Source: Methylobacillus gramineus
Lineage (GTDB): Bacteria; Pseudomonadota; Gammaproteobacteria; Burkholderiales; Methylophilaceae
DNA: 64,000 nt
Reading direction: 5' to 3'
NCBI RefSeq assembly: GCF_020532675.1
Contig: NZ_JAJAVE010000001.1
Span: forward strand, 1,922,001 to 1,986,000
In this document: positions 43,081-53,168 of the stretch, piece after piece
Numbering within the stretch: position 1 is the stretch's first letter
How the letters are laid out: the number at the start of each line of letters is the position of its first letter
Position numbers and translations under genes: made by a program
Notes under the pieces: generated by a model
Seen by the model: only the letters and a program-made list of their open reading frames with translations
Told to the model about the DNA's origin: nothing
Databases searched by the model: none

Positions 43081-45645
43081 ATGAATGAACATATCCGCAT
43101 ACTTGTAGTTGGCAACGGCATGGTTGGTCACTACTTTGTTCAGGAGCTGGTCAAGCGCCATCCTGATCTGAGCGCCGCAAAACTAGAAGTGACGGTGCTG
43201 GGTGAAGAACCACGCCCAGCTTATGACCGCGTGCACCTCTCCAGTTTTTTCTCTGGCAGTACGGCTGAAGACCTGTCACTGGTGGAACCAGGCTTCTATG
43301 ACCGCCCTGGCCTGGAGCTGCGCCTGAACGCCAGAGCCAGCAGCATAGACCGCATCCAGCACACAGTGACTCTCACCGACGGCAGCACTCTGGCTTATGA
43401 CAAGCTGGTGCTCGCCACTGGCTCCGTGCCTTTCGTCCCCGGTGTGGCCGGGCGTGACCGTGAGAACTGCTTTGTCTACCGCACCATTGAAGATCTGGAA
43501 GCAATGACGGCAGCAGGCACCAAGGCCAAGAGCGGCGTGGTGGTTGGTGGCGGCCTGCTTGGCCTGGAATGTGCCAAGGCCCTGTGTGATATGGGTCTGG
43601 AAACCCACGTGGTGGAATTTGCTCCACGCCTGATGGCAGTGCAAGTAGACGAAGCAGGTGGACAAGTGCTGCGCAGCAAGATCGAAAGCCTGGGCGTACA
43701 CGTGCATACCAATCGCAACACAACGGCCATCGTTGACGGCGCTACGGCACGTCATCGCATGGTGTTCTTTGATGAAACCTGGCTGGAGACGGACATGATC
43801 GTCTTCTCAGCAGGCATACGTCCACGCGACGAACTGGCACGCGATTCCGGCCTGGCGATTGGCGCACGTGGCGGCATCGCCATTGATGACTTCTCCCGCT
43901 CTAGCGACCACGATATTTATGCGATTGGTGAATGTGCGAGCTGGAATGGCGAAATGTTCGGCCTGGTGGCACCCGGCTATGACATGGCCCGCACGGCATG
44001 CGCGCACCTGTTTGGCGAAACCGCCTCTACATTCCAGGGCGCTGACATGAGCACCAAGCTGAAGCTGATGGGCGTTGATGTCGCCAGCGTCGGCGATGCC
44101 CATGGCAAGACACCAGGCTGCCGCAGCTTCCATTATCTGGACGAACTGCGCCAGATCTACAAGAAGATCGTTGTCAGCGAAGATAACAAGACGTTGCTCG
44201 GGGCCGTGCTGATCGGCAATGCGGATGAATTCGGCACCCTGCAACAAATGGCACTCAATGCCATGCCGCTGCCGGATAATCCAGAATTCCTCATCCTGCC
44301 TGCCAGTGATGGCAAGGAAAAACCAGGCCTCGGCGTTGATGCCCTGCCCGACAGCGCCGTGCTGTGTTCATGCAACAACGTCAGCAAGGGTGCCATAGGC
44401 GAAGCCGTGGCGGCTGGTGCATGCAGCATAGGCGAGATCAAGGCCTGCACCAAGGCAGGCACCGCCTGCGGCGGTTGCGTGCCACTGGTCACGCAAGTGA
44501 TGAAGGCCGAAATGCGCAAGCATGGTATGGCCGTGAACAACCACCTGTGCGAACACTTCCCGTACTCGCGCCAGGAGCTTTACCACATCGTGCGCGTAGA
44601 GCAGATCAGGACATTTGATGAGCTGCTGGCCAAGCACGGCAAAGGTCTGGGTTGCGACATCTGCAAACCAACCGCGGCCAGTGTACTGGCTTCCTGCTGG
44701 AACGACTTCATCCTCAAAAAGGATCTGGCTTCCCTGCAAGATTCCAATGACTACTTCCTCGGCAATATCCAGAAGGATGGCAGCTACTCCGTGGTACCAC
44801 GTATGCCGGGTGGTGAAGTCACCCCCGACGGCCTGATCGCCATCGGCCAGATTGCCAAGAAATACAGTCTGTATACCAAGGTCACCGGTGGTGCACGCGT
44901 GGACATGTTTGGTGCACGGGTGGAGCAATTGCCCAATATCTGGGAAGAACTGATTGCAGCGGGCTTTGAATCCGGTCACGCCTATGGCAAGTCATTGCGC
45001 ACCGTAAAAAGCTGCGTCGGCTCGACCTGGTGCCGCTATGGCGTGGACGACAGTGTGGGCCTGGCTGTGCAGCTAGAGAACCGTTACAAGGGCCTGCGCG
45101 CACCACACAAGATCAAGTTTGGCGTCTCCGGTTGTACCCGTGAATGCGCCGAGGCCCAGGGCAAGGACGTGGGCATCATCGCCACCGAGAATGGCTGGAA
45201 TCTCTACGTCTGCGGCAATGGCGGCATGAAGCCACGTCACGCAGAACTGCTGGCCAGTGATCTGAACAAGGAAGACTTGATCAAGATGATAGACCGCTTC
45301 CTGATGTTCTATATCCGCACTGCTGATCGCCTGCAACGCACCAGCACCTGGCGCGACAACCTCGAAGGCGGACTGGACTACCTCAAGGATGTCGTCATCC
45401 ACGACTCATTGGACCTGGGCGCAGAACTGGAAGCGCAAATGCAGCATGTGGTGGACAACTACCAGGATGAATGGAAGACCGCAGTGACTGACCCTGAAGT
45501 ACGCAAGCGCTTCCGCAGTTTCGTCAACAGCACGGTCGGCGATAACAATATCGTGTTCGTGAGCGAACGCGAACAAATGCGCCCTGCCACGCCAGAAGAA
45601 AAACGCCTGGAAAAAACCATCCCTATCCTGGCGCTAGTCGATTAA
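43081..45645 (+). CDS. nirB: Assimilatory nitrite reductase [NAD(P)H], large subunit
   Basis: 854 residues. Order: an FAD/NAD(P)-binding pyridine nucleotide oxidoreductase part (RILVVGNGMVGHYFVQEL, GVVVGGGLLGLECAKAL), a BFD-like [2Fe-2S] domain (LCSCNNVSKG and CTKAGTACGGC), the nitrite/sulphite reductase ferredoxin-like half, and the sirohaem-[4Fe-4S] half (KSCVGSTWCRYG, KFGVSGCTRECAEAQGKD) with its cluster cysteines. It reduces nitrite to ammonium in the cytoplasm. I use the ATG at 43081, as the upstream frame from 43045 lacks support. cobA upstream supplies the sirohaem precursor. Confidence 0.97.
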   Translation: MNEHIRILVVGNGMVGHYFVQELVKRHPDLSAAKLEVTVLGEEPRPAYDRVHLSSFFSGSTAEDLSLVEPGFYDRPGLELRLNARASSIDRIQHTVTLTDGSTLAYDKLVLATGSVPFVPGVAGRDRENCFVYRTIEDLEAMTAAGTKAKSGVVVGGGLLGLECAKALCDMGLETHVVEFAPRLMAVQVDEAGGQVLRSKIESLGVHVHTNRNTTAIVDGATARHRMVFFDETWLETDMIVFSAGIRPRDELARDSGLAIGARGGIAIDDFSRSSDHDIYAIGECASWNGEMFGLVAPGYDMARTACAHLFGETASTFQGADMSTKLKLMGVDVASVGDAHGKTPGCRSFHYLDELRQIYKKIVVSEDNKTLLGAVLIGNADEFGTLQQMALNAMPLPDNPEFLILPASDGKEKPGLGVDALPDSAVLCSCNNVSKGAIGEAVAAGACSIGEIKACTKAGTACGGCVPLVTQVMKAEMRKHGMAVNNHLCEHFPYSRQELYHIVRVEQIRTFDELLAKHGKGLGCDICKPTAASVLASCWNDFILKKDLASLQDSNDYFLGNIQKDGSYSVVPRMPGGEVTPDGLIAIGQIAKKYSLYTKVTGGARVDMFGARVEQLPNIWEELIAAGFESGHAYGKSLRTVKSCVGSTWCRYGVDDSVGLAVQLENRYKGLRAPHKIKFGVSGCTRECAEAQGKDVGIIATENGWNLYVCGNGGMKPRHAELLASDLNKEDLIKMIDRFLMFYIRTADRLQRTSTWRDNLEGGLDYLKDVVIHDSLDLGAELEAQMQHVVDNYQDEWKTAVTDPEVRKRFRSFVNSTVGDNNIVFVSEREQMRPATPEEKRLEKTIPILALVD

Positions 45646-45661
45646 AGAATGGAGTAACACC

Positions 45662-46021
45662 ATGAACCAATTACAACACACCACCATCCCCTCGACGACA
45701 GGCACCTGGCAGTCAGTTTGCGCACTGGATGAGATCTGGCCTAACACCGGCGTATGCGCGCTGGTGAATGGGCGACAGATCGCTATTTTCCGCATGAAGA
45801 ACGATGACCTGTATGCCATAGACAATCACGATCCGCACAGCGGCGCCAACGTGCTCTCACGTGGCCTGATCGGCGATCTGGCAGGTGAACCCGTGGTCGC
45901 ATCACCCATCTACAAACATCACTACCAGTTGCGTACTGGCGTGTGTGTGGAAGATGCAGATACAGCACTCAACCGTTATGCGGTAGAGCTGCGCGAGAGC
46001 ACCGTCTGGGTGCAGGCCTAG
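45662..46021 (+). CDS. nirD: Assimilatory nitrite reductase, small subunit
   Basis: 119 residues with a Rieske-like fold (VCALDEIWPNTGVCALVNGRQIAIFRM, DNHDPHSGANVLSRGLIGD). The Cys-His pairs of true Rieske proteins are absent, as is normal for NirD, so it carries no cluster and acts as a structural partner of NirB. GGAG precedes the ATG, 16 bases after nirB. The fused nitrate reductase gene follows 37 bases later. Confidence 0.95.
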   Translation: MNQLQHTTIPSTTGTWQSVCALDEIWPNTGVCALVNGRQIAIFRMKNDDLYAIDNHDPHSGANVLSRGLIGDLAGEPVVASPIYKHHYQLRTGVCVEDADTALNRYAVELRESTVWVQA

Positions 46022-46058
46022 TTCTGGTCCAGTTCAAGGCTCAGGTCGAAAAACAGTC

Positions 46059-49000
46059 ATGACAACAGTCAAATCAGTCTGTCCTTATTGCGGTGTTGGC
46101 TGCGGCATCGTCATGGAAGTCGCCGACAATCGCGTGATCAAGGTCACTGGCGACAAGCAACACCCATCCAATTTCGGCCGTTTGTGCACCAAGGGCAATA
46201 CGTGTGCTCAAGCACTGGTTGAATCCGGACGGCTGGAGCATGCCTATGTGCGCCAGGATCGCACCCAGGAACCAGGACGTGTCGAGATCAATAGCGCGAT
46301 CAAGGAAGCCGCGCGGCGGTTGCGCGATATTCTTGATACCCATGGTCCGGATGCAATTGCACTTTATGTCTCGGGCCAGATGTCGATTGAGTCGCAATAT
46401 CTCGCCAATAAACTGGTTAAAGGCTACCTGGGCAGCAATAATATCGAATCCAATTCACGCTTGTGCATGGCGAGTGCTGGCAGCGGTTATAAGCTTTCCC
46501 TGGGATCTGACGGGCCACCCGGCTCGTATGAGGATTTCGACAAGGCCGATGTGTTTTTCGTCATTGGTGCCAATATGGCAGACTGCCACCCTATTCTGTT
46601 CCTGAGAATGATGGACAGGGTCAAGGCAGGGGCCAGGCTGATTGTGGTAGACCCACGCCGCAACACCACCGCCGATAAGGCAAACCTCTTCATGCAGATC
46701 AAGCCAGGCACCGATCTCGCCCTGCTCAATGGTCTGCTGCATTTGCTGGTCAAGCACGGGCACACCGACCCCGAATTTATCGCGGAATTCACTGAAGGCT
46801 GGGAAGTGATGCCAGCATTCCTGGAGGATTACTCCCCAGAAAAAGTGGCTGAAATCACCGGCTTGCCTGAAGCTGATATCCGCCAGGCGGCAGAATGGAT
46901 AGGCACAGCCAGGGAATGGATGAGCTGCTGGACCATGGGTCTCAACCAGAGTACACATGGCACCTGGAACACCAATGCTATCTGCAACCTGCACTTGGCA
47001 ACAGGCGCCATCTGTCGGCCCGGTAGTGGCCCGTTTTCACTCACAGGACAACCCAATGCAATGGGTGGCCGTGAAATGGGCTATATGGGTCCCGGGCTTC
47101 CAGGACAACGCTCTGTGCTGGTCGAGCAGGACCGGGCTTTTATCGAGAATCTGTGGAAGATTCCAGCAGATACTCTGCATACCAGGCTGGGCGGCGGCAC
47201 CATTGCCATGTTTGAGCAAATGAAGGCAGGCAAGATCAAGGCATGCTGGATCATCTGTACCAATCCAGTGGCCTCCGTGGCCAACCGCAAGAATGTGATT
47301 GAGGGCCTTGAAGCTGCGGAACTGGTGATCACCCAGGATGCCTTCCTCGACACGGAAACCAATCATTACGCCGATATCCTGTTGCCGGGTGCATTGTGGG
47401 CTGAAGCAGAAGGCGTCATGATCAACTCAGAACGCAATATGACCTTGATGCAACAGGCGGTGACGCCACCGGGCGAGGCCATGGCCGACTGGCAGATCAT
47501 TGCCCGCGTCGCCTGTGAGATGGGGTTTGCAGAAGCGTTCACCTACAGCTCCGCAGCCGAGGTATTTGAAGAAATCAAGCAGGTTTCCAATCCCAAGACC
47601 GGTTATGAAATTCGTGGCATCAGCCATGACAAGCTGCGGTCGCAGCCTTTGCAATGGCCTCGCACCGCAGATAGCGAGGATGAACGCCAGCCTATTCGCT
47701 ATATCAACGATGGCATTCATCAGAAACTCAAGGTGAATGAGGATGGCTCCATCCCACGCATTGCCTTTGCCTCCGAGAGTGGCAAAGGCGTTTTCTTCGC
47801 GCGTCCCCACGTCGCGGCAGCAGAAATGCCAGACCAGGATTTCCCGTTGGTATTGAACACTGGTCGTTTGCAGCATCAATGGCACACCATGACCAAGACT
47901 GGCAAGATCGCCACGCTGAATAAACTCAACCCTGGCCCCTTCATCGAACTGCATCCTGAAGATGCAGCCGCACTGGATATCCGCGACAAGGACCAAGTGG
48001 CAATCCGTTCACGCCGTGGACATGCAGTGCTACCCGCCGTAGTGACGGACCGCGTCCGCCCAGGCAACTCTTTCGCCCCATTCCACTGGAATGATACCTA
48101 TGGCGAACATCTCACCATCAACGCCGTGACCAACGATGCGATAGACCCGATATCGCAGCAACCAGAATTCAAGGTCTGTGCCGTCAGCATGACACGCGTC
48201 GCCAGCACAGCCCATGAGACGAAGCTACAAGACGGGGACAACGGCGCCCTGAGCACCGATACAGTTGCCCAGCCCCATGTAAAGGAACTCGACATGAAAG
48301 ATATCAATGCCCTGGCCAAGCTCTTAGGCCTGGACTCCGTGCCTGAGATCACACTGGATCCGCAAGAGCAACACTATATGCAAGGTTACATCACAGGCCT
48401 GCGTACCGAAGAATCACGCAAAATGGGCGGCGTGCCGGTATTACCCAGCACGGCCCCTCTCAACCCTGCCAAACGGATGCTGGTGGACGGCATACTGGCT
48501 GGCATGTTTGCTCGCACCTGGTTGAGTGATGACCTGGCACTTGGCATCGCCGCGCAATCCGCGGTAACGGTACTCTGGGCATCACAGACAGGCAATGCCG
48601 AGGCCTTTGCAACACAGTGTGCAGCACGCCTGCAAGCTGAAGGCCACCTCGTCACACTGGCCAGCATGGACAGTATCCAGGTCAGTGAGCTAGCTAACAC
48701 CTCCCAGCTCCTATTACTCACCAGCACGTTTGGAGATGGTGATCCTCCTGACAATGCCGGCGCATTCTGGAGTGCATTGGCCCTCGAGAGTGCTCCCAGG
48801 CTGGAACAGACACAATTTGCCGTACTGGCATTTGGTGATTCCAATTATGACCAGTTCTGCGGTTTTGGCCGCAAGCTGGATGCGCGACTTGAGGTCTTGG
48901 GTGCACAGCGCCTGACCGCCCGCATCGATTGCGAACCAGAATTTGAAGAGCCAGCACAAGCCTGGCTGGAAGCCGTGGTACAGAGCATGAGCAGTGCAAC

Positions 49001-50210
49001 CGTGAATGCTTCCCAAGCCATTGCAGCATCAGCGCTGACCCTGGCTGGCAATACCTCCGACATTCCAAGCGAGACGCCTATCACAGCACCAACCTACAGC
49101 CGCCAACAGCCGCTTCGCACGCGCTTGGTGATCAACCAGCGCCTCAATGCAGCAGACTCAGAGAAAGAAATACGCCAGTTCGGTTTTGACCTGAGCAATA
49201 CTGACTTTCATTATGAGGCCGGTGACGCACTCGGCGTCTGGCCAACCAACTGCCCAGAACTGGTCGGCAATATACTGTCTGTTCTCAAGCTGTCTCCATC
49301 CAGCATGGTCACAGCCAAAGAACTGGGTGAACTGCCGCTAGTGGAGGCTTTATCCCACCACTACGACATTGCGCGTATCACCCCTGATGTGCTGAAATTT
49401 GTCGGTGAACGCAACCAGGATCCACAGCTGGCAGCACTGATGACAGCAGATAATCAAGCCGCGCTTAAGTCATGGCTATGGGGCAAACAAATCATCGACC
49501 TGTTGCAGGCATTCCCGATTGCAGCCAGTGCCACCGAGTGGCTGGCGGTATTGAAGCGCATGCAACCACGCTTATATTCCATCTCATCCAGCCCGAAGAT
49601 ACATCCCGGCCAGGTGCACCTGACAGTGTCTACCGTACGCTATGGTGATCAAGGCAATGCTCGTGGCGGTGTCTGCTCTACATTCCTGGCGGATCGCGCC
49701 GCAGATGCAGAGATCCCGATCTTTCTGCAAAAATCTGCACACTTCCGCATCCCAAACAATCCAGATGCTCCCCTGATCATGGTCGGCCCCGGCACTGGCA
49801 TTGCGCCATTTCGTGCATTCCTGCAGGAACGCCAGGCTACCGCCGCCACAGGCAAGAACTGGCTATTCTTTGGCGAACAACACGCGGACACTGACTTTTA
49901 TTACCGGGAAGAACTGCTGGCCCTGCAGAAAGCTGGCTATCTACATAAATTCGATACGGCATTCTCCCGGGATCAAGCGGAAAAAATCTATGTCCAGCAC
50001 CGCATGATTGAACATGGGGCAACGCTATGGGCATGGCTGGAAGAGGGTGCGCACTTCTGCGTATGTGGTGACGCCAGTCGTATGGCAAAGGATGTAGATG
50101 CTGCATTAAAAACTGTGGTGCAGACCCATGGCAGGATGAGCGCAGAGGATGCCGTAGCCTATGTGTCCCGAATGGCACAAGACAAGCGTTATGTGCGGGA
50201 TGTGTATTGA
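46059..50210 (+). CDS. nasA: Assimilatory nitrate reductase fused to a CysJ-like flavoprotein
   Basis: 1383 residues. Cys8, Cys11, Cys15 and Cys43 form the N-terminal [4Fe-4S] site; a molybdopterin-guanine-dinucleotide catalytic part (about 55-560) and a molybdopterin-binding domain (about 590-715) follow, as in NasA. After a linker, a flavodoxin domain (from about 834, VLWASQTGNAEAFA), an FAD domain (from about 1014) and an NADPH domain (GPGTGIAPFRAFLQER near 1239) lead to the CysJ-type end YVRDVY. Electrons could pass NADPH-FAD-FMN-FeS-Mo in one chain, so no separate ferredoxin or NasC reductase is needed. It is the last gene of the nirBD operon and is cytoplasmic, having no signal peptide. 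Confidence 0.95.
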   Translation: MTTVKSVCPYCGVGCGIVMEVADNRVIKVTGDKQHPSNFGRLCTKGNTCAQALVESGRLEHAYVRQDRTQEPGRVEINSAIKEAARRLRDILDTHGPDAIALYVSGQMSIESQYLANKLVKGYLGSNNIESNSRLCMASAGSGYKLSLGSDGPPGSYEDFDKADVFFVIGANMADCHPILFLRMMDRVKAGARLIVVDPRRNTTADKANLFMQIKPGTDLALLNGLLHLLVKHGHTDPEFIAEFTEGWEVMPAFLEDYSPEKVAEITGLPEADIRQAAEWIGTAREWMSCWTMGLNQSTHGTWNTNAICNLHLATGAICRPGSGPFSLTGQPNAMGGREMGYMGPGLPGQRSVLVEQDRAFIENLWKIPADTLHTRLGGGTIAMFEQMKAGKIKACWIICTNPVASVANRKNVIEGLEAAELVITQDAFLDTETNHYADILLPGALWAEAEGVMINSERNMTLMQQAVTPPGEAMADWQIIARVACEMGFAEAFTYSSAAEVFEEIKQVSNPKTGYEIRGISHDKLRSQPLQWPRTADSEDERQPIRYINDGIHQKLKVNEDGSIPRIAFASESGKGVFFARPHVAAAEMPDQDFPLVLNTGRLQHQWHTMTKTGKIATLNKLNPGPFIELHPEDAAALDIRDKDQVAIRSRRGHAVLPAVVTDRVRPGNSFAPFHWNDTYGEHLTINAVTNDAIDPISQQPEFKVCAVSMTRVASTAHETKLQDGDNGALSTDTVAQPHVKELDMKDINALAKLLGLDSVPEITLDPQEQHYMQGYITGLRTEESRKMGGVPVLPSTAPLNPAKRMLVDGILAGMFARTWLSDDLALGIAAQSAVTVLWASQTGNAEAFATQCAARLQAEGHLVTLASMDSIQVSELANTSQLLLLTSTFGDGDPPDNAGAFWSALALESAPRLEQTQFAVLAFGDSNYDQFCGFGRKLDARLEVLGAQRLTARIDCEPEFEEPAQAWLEAVVQSMSSATVNASQAIAASALTLAGNTSDIPSETPITAPTYSRQQPLRTRLVINQRLNAADSEKEIRQFGFDLSNTDFHYEAGDALGVWPTNCPELVGNILSVLKLSPSSMVTAKELGELPLVEALSHHYDIARITPDVLKFVGERNQDPQLAALMTADNQAALKSWLWGKQIIDLLQAFPIAASATEWLAVLKRMQPRLYSISSSPKIHPGQVHLTVSTVRYGDQGNARGGVCSTFLADRAADAEIPIFLQKSAHFRIPNNPDAPLIMVGPGTGIAPFRAFLQERQATAATGKNWLFFGEQHADTDFYYREELLALQKAGYLHKFDTAFSRDQAEKIYVQHRMIEHGATLWAWLEEGAHFCVCGDASRMAKDVDAALKTVVQTHGRMSAEDAVAYVSRMAQDKRYVRDVY

Positions 50211-50215
50211 ATCGC

Positions 50216-50238
50216 CTGTGACACACTGGCTGTCACAG
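50216..50238 (+). repeat. Perfect hairpin after the nitrate reductase gene
   Basis: CTGTGACA (50216-50223) and TGTCACAG (50231-50238) pair with a 7-base loop, starting six bases after the stop codon. No T-run follows. It is a probable 3'-end or stability element of the nitrate operon mRNA. Confidence 0.5.
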
Positions 50239-50336
50239 CGGAACTAAGCGAGTGCAATACCTGTCATTCTAGCTATATACGATAAAATAATGCCAGCATC
50301 ACCATGTGGCGATAATAAAGATTGAGGAGACATGTA

Positions 50337-50633
50337 ATGAAACAGATGTTGTTTGCCGCCGCCTTATGTAGCTGGTTGGCTTTTCCAGTCATGGCTGAAG
50401 AGGCAGAAAAGGAAATCCGCGCCACTACATCCAAGGGAGAAAGCATTGTGCTGCAACCTGATGGCAGCTGGAATTATGCAAATCCTGCCCAAGCCAAGGA
50501 GGAAGAAAAAAATCGGGCCGCTGTGTCTGGTGAATGCCCACAGAAATCACAAGGCGGTTTTTTCGGCACTCGCTGCATTCTCCCTGGCGATAAGGACTTC
50601 AATCGCGGCTCGCTCAGCGGCAAGGGCAGATAA
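50337..50633 (+). CDS. Small secreted protein with C-terminal GDKDFNRGS motif, paralogue 2
   Basis: 98 residues with a signal peptide (MKQMLFAAALCSWLAFPVMA). The same layout as the gene at 28973: a beta-type segment (IRATTSKGESIVLQPDGSWNYANP), a charged linker, two cysteines (GECPQ and TRCIL) and the end GDKDFNRGSLSGKGR. I use the ATG at 50337, with GAGGAGA upstream; a TTG at 50322 would include the ribosome binding site. Function unknown. It follows the nitrate island but is separated by 127 bases with its own likely promoter (TATATACGATAAAAT region near 50275), so co-regulation is not implied. Confidence 0.85.
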   Translation: MKQMLFAAALCSWLAFPVMAEEAEKEIRATTSKGESIVLQPDGSWNYANPAQAKEEEKNRAAVSGECPQKSQGGFFGTRCILPGDKDFNRGSLSGKGR

Positions 50634-50678
50634 AAGCAAGGGCGAATACAGGACTGGCAGGCTACTTGAACCCTCTAC

Positions 50679-51353
50679 TTAAAGTAGCCTTCTTTCAGCA
50701 AACGATACCGTGGTATTGCCTGCAACCACCAAATGATCCAACACCCGTACATCCACCAACGCTAATGCCTGCTTGAGCGCGTTTGTCAGCATTTCATCTG
50801 CCTGGCTCGGCTCTGCCACGCCCGACGGATGATTATGCGCAAAAATCACAGCCGCCGCGTTGTGATGCAAGCTGCGCTTGACGACCTCACGCGGATAGAC
50901 TGACGTTTGTGTGAGCGTGCCAGAGAACAACTCTTCATAAGCCAGCACCCGGTTTTGAGCATCCAGAAACAACACGATAAACACTTCCCGCGGCAAGGAG
51001 CCGATCTTGAGACTGAGATAATGCCTGACCTGTTGCGGTGAGCTCAGCACATCCCTCCTGTGCATTTCCTCTGCCAGCGCACGACGACTCATCTCAAAAA
51101 TCGCCTGCAACTGAACAAACTTACTGGCACCCATGCCATGTACCTGACAAATATCCTGCACACTGGCCGCAAAAATGCCATTCAAACTGGAAAAACGCAA
51201 AAGCAGGTCACGCGCCAGATCCACCGCACTCTTCCCCACCACCCCGGTGCGCAAGAAGATTGCCAGCAGCTCGGCATCCGATAGTGCCGCAACCCCATTC
51301 GCCAGCAGTTTCTCCCGCGGCCGTTCCCCTTCCGGCCAATCAGTAATCGCCAC
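50679..51353 (-). CDS. radC: RadC/JAB-domain protein
   Basis: 224 residues. An N-terminal helix-hairpin-helix-like segment ([26 protein letters not shown]) is followed by the JAMM metalloprotease-like domain with [15 protein letters not shown] (zinc-ligand histidines, Ser and Asp all present). The historical link to DNA repair is weak, and the true role is unknown. The start is a GTG at 51353. It is divergent from coaBC across a 71-base spacer, a very common arrangement. Confidence 0.95.
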   Translation of the reverse strand: MAITDWPEGERPREKLLANGVAALSDAELLAIFLRTGVVGKSAVDLARDLLLRFSSLNGIFAASVQDICQVHGMGASKFVQLQAIFEMSRRALAEEMHRRDVLSSPQQVRHYLSLKIGSLPREVFIVLFLDAQNRVLAYEELFSGTLTQTSVYPREVVKRSLHHNAAAVIFAHNHPSGVAEPSQADEMLTNALKQALALVDVRVLDHLVVAGNTTVSFAERRLL

Positions 51354-51424
51354 AGTTCAGCCTTTCATATAAAATCGAATGAATTCATATAGCTGTTTTA
51401 CTTAGTGTATTCACACATCCCCTG

Positions 51425-52633
51425 ATGAACGATTATTCCATAAAAAAGTTATTGCTTGGTATTACGGGTGGCATTGCTGCCTATAAAGCAGCCGAGCTGG
51501 TCAGACTGCTGGTCAAACAGGGTATTGAGGTGCAGGTAGTCATGACTGAGGCCGCTACCCAGTTTGTCACGCCACTGACATTCCAGGCACTCTCGGGCAA
51601 ACCGGTCTACACCGACCTCTGGGTTTCCGATTCGAGTAAAGGCATGGCACATATTGACTTGTCCCGCGAGGCAGATGCCATCCTGATTGCGCCTGCCAGT
51701 GCTGATTTTATTGCCAAGTTGGTTCATGGTGCAGCGGATGATCTCTTATCCACGCTGTGCCTGGCACGTGACTGCAAGCTCATTGTGGCACCCGCCATGA
51801 ACCAGCAAATGTGGAACAATCCGGCTACCCAACGCAATATCAAACAACTGCATCACGATAGTATTGCCATATTTGGCCCCGCCAGTGGTGATCAGGCCTG
51901 CGGTGAAACCGGCATGGGTCGTATGCTGGAACCGGAGGAGATTGTGGCGCAACTACTGGCCCACACCCAGCCCAAGCTACTTGCAGGCAAGCGCATTCTA
52001 ATTACTGCCGGCCCAACCATTGAAGCGATAGACCCGGTACGCGCGATCACCAACCATAGCTCAGGAAAAATGGGTTACAGCATTGCGCGTGCCGCCATCG
52101 AGATGGGGGCCAAGGTAACCTTGGTCAGCGGCCCGGTTGCCTTGACAGCACCTAGCGGAACCAACTTGATTCCAGTCATTAGTGCGGCAGATATGCTGGA
52201 AGCGGTGGAATCAAATATCGAGGGGCAGGATATCTTTATTGCTGTAGCGGCAGTGGCTGACTATAGCCCTCAGCAAGCCAGCATGCACAAGGTCAAGAAA
52301 AGCGCTGCTGCCCTGACCATTGAGCTAAAACTGAATCAGGACATACTCGCTACCATTGCTGCCAGGCCAGATGCGCCTTTCTGTGTTGGCTTTGCTGCGG
52401 AAAGTGAACATCTGCTGCAACATGCCGAGCAAAAACGGCAAAATAAAAAACTGCCGCTCATCGCAGCCAATATCGCCACCGAGGCTATGGGCAAGGATGC
52501 CAGCAGCCTGATACTGCTGGACGATGAAGGCTCACACCCCTTGCCTCAAGCTCCCAAGCTGGCACTAGCGCGCGGATTGCTGCAACATATTGCCGCTATG
52601 CTGGATCACCATCCCAAGAAAGAATCTTCATGA
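51425..52633 (+). CDS. coaBC: Bifunctional phosphopantothenoylcysteine decarboxylase/phosphopantothenate-cysteine ligase
   Basis: 402 residues. The N-terminal flavoprotein CoaC part ([56 protein letters not shown]) has the catalytic His and the substrate-clamp motif. The C-terminal CoaB ligase part begins near residue 190 ([29 protein letters not shown]). It performs two steps of coenzyme A synthesis. The end overlaps the dut start by four bases (ATGA), the conserved coaBC-dut coupling. Confidence 0.97.
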   Translation: MNDYSIKKLLLGITGGIAAYKAAELVRLLVKQGIEVQVVMTEAATQFVTPLTFQALSGKPVYTDLWVSDSSKGMAHIDLSREADAILIAPASADFIAKLVHGAADDLLSTLCLARDCKLIVAPAMNQQMWNNPATQRNIKQLHHDSIAIFGPASGDQACGETGMGRMLEPEEIVAQLLAHTQPKLLAGKRILITAGPTIEAIDPVRAITNHSSGKMGYSIARAAIEMGAKVTLVSGPVALTAPSGTNLIPVISAADMLEAVESNIEGQDIFIAVAAVADYSPQQASMHKVKKSAAALTIELKLNQDILATIAARPDAPFCVGFAAESEHLLQHAEQKRQNKKLPLIAANIATEAMGKDASSLILLDDEGSHPLPQAPKLALARGLLQHIAAMLDHHPKKESS

Positions 52634-53082
52634 GCATTCATATAGACATCAAAATCCTCGACAGCCGCCTGCAGCACATGCTGCCCGCCTATGCCACCGC
52701 TGGTTCTGCTGGCCTGGATCTGCGTGCTTGTATCGAGCACACCCAAAGCCTGCATCCGGGCGAAACCATCATGATCCCGACTGGCATGGCAATCCACCTG
52801 GCAGACCCCAATTATGCAGCGTTGATCCTGCCACGTTCTGGTTTGGGCCATAAACACGGCATCGTGCTTGGCAATCTGGTTGGCCTTATAGACTCGGACT
52901 ATCAGGGCCAATTATTGGTCTCCTGCTGGAACCGGAGTAAGGAGAGCTTCATATTGAACCCGATGGAACGTATTGCCCAATTGGTGATTGTGCCGGTAGT
53001 ACAAGCCAGCTTTAATATTGTGGATGACTTCGTCACCAGCGAGCGTGGCGAAGGCGGTTTTGGCAGTACGGGAAAACATTGA
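52630..53082 (+). CDS. dut: Deoxyuridine 5'-triphosphate nucleotidohydrolase
   Basis: 150 residues with all five dUTPase motifs: [40 protein letters not shown]-region, and the flexible C-terminal [12 protein letters not shown] that closes over the active site. The active enzyme is a homotrimer. It hydrolyses dUTP to dUMP, keeping uracil out of DNA. Its start overlaps the coaBC stop by four bases. Confidence 0.97.
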   Translation: MSIHIDIKILDSRLQHMLPAYATAGSAGLDLRACIEHTQSLHPGETIMIPTGMAIHLADPNYAALILPRSGLGHKHGIVLGNLVGLIDSDYQGQLLVSCWNRSKESFILNPMERIAQLVIVPVVQASFNIVDDFVTSERGEGGFGSTGKH

Positions 53083-53110
53083 GAATACAGAGAAAAATCT
53101 TTGAATTTAC

Positions 53111-53140
53111 TTGAAAGACGTTTGCTTTTCATGGTATAAA
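53111..53140 (+). promoter_or_regulatory. Sigma-70 promoter of rpmB-rpmG
   Basis: TTGAAA (53111-53116) and TATAAA (53135-53140) are separated by 18 bases; transcription would begin near 53147, about 20 bases before rpmB. Confidence 0.65.
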
Positions 53141-53168
53141 TGCGGTCTTTCGAATTTCGGAGTCCGCC

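Noticed and set aside
42584-43161. Two minus-strand frames (78 and 126 residues) in the nirB upstream spacer
   Set aside because: They run across the predicted sigma-54 promoter and leader and into nirB, and show no domain-like pattern.
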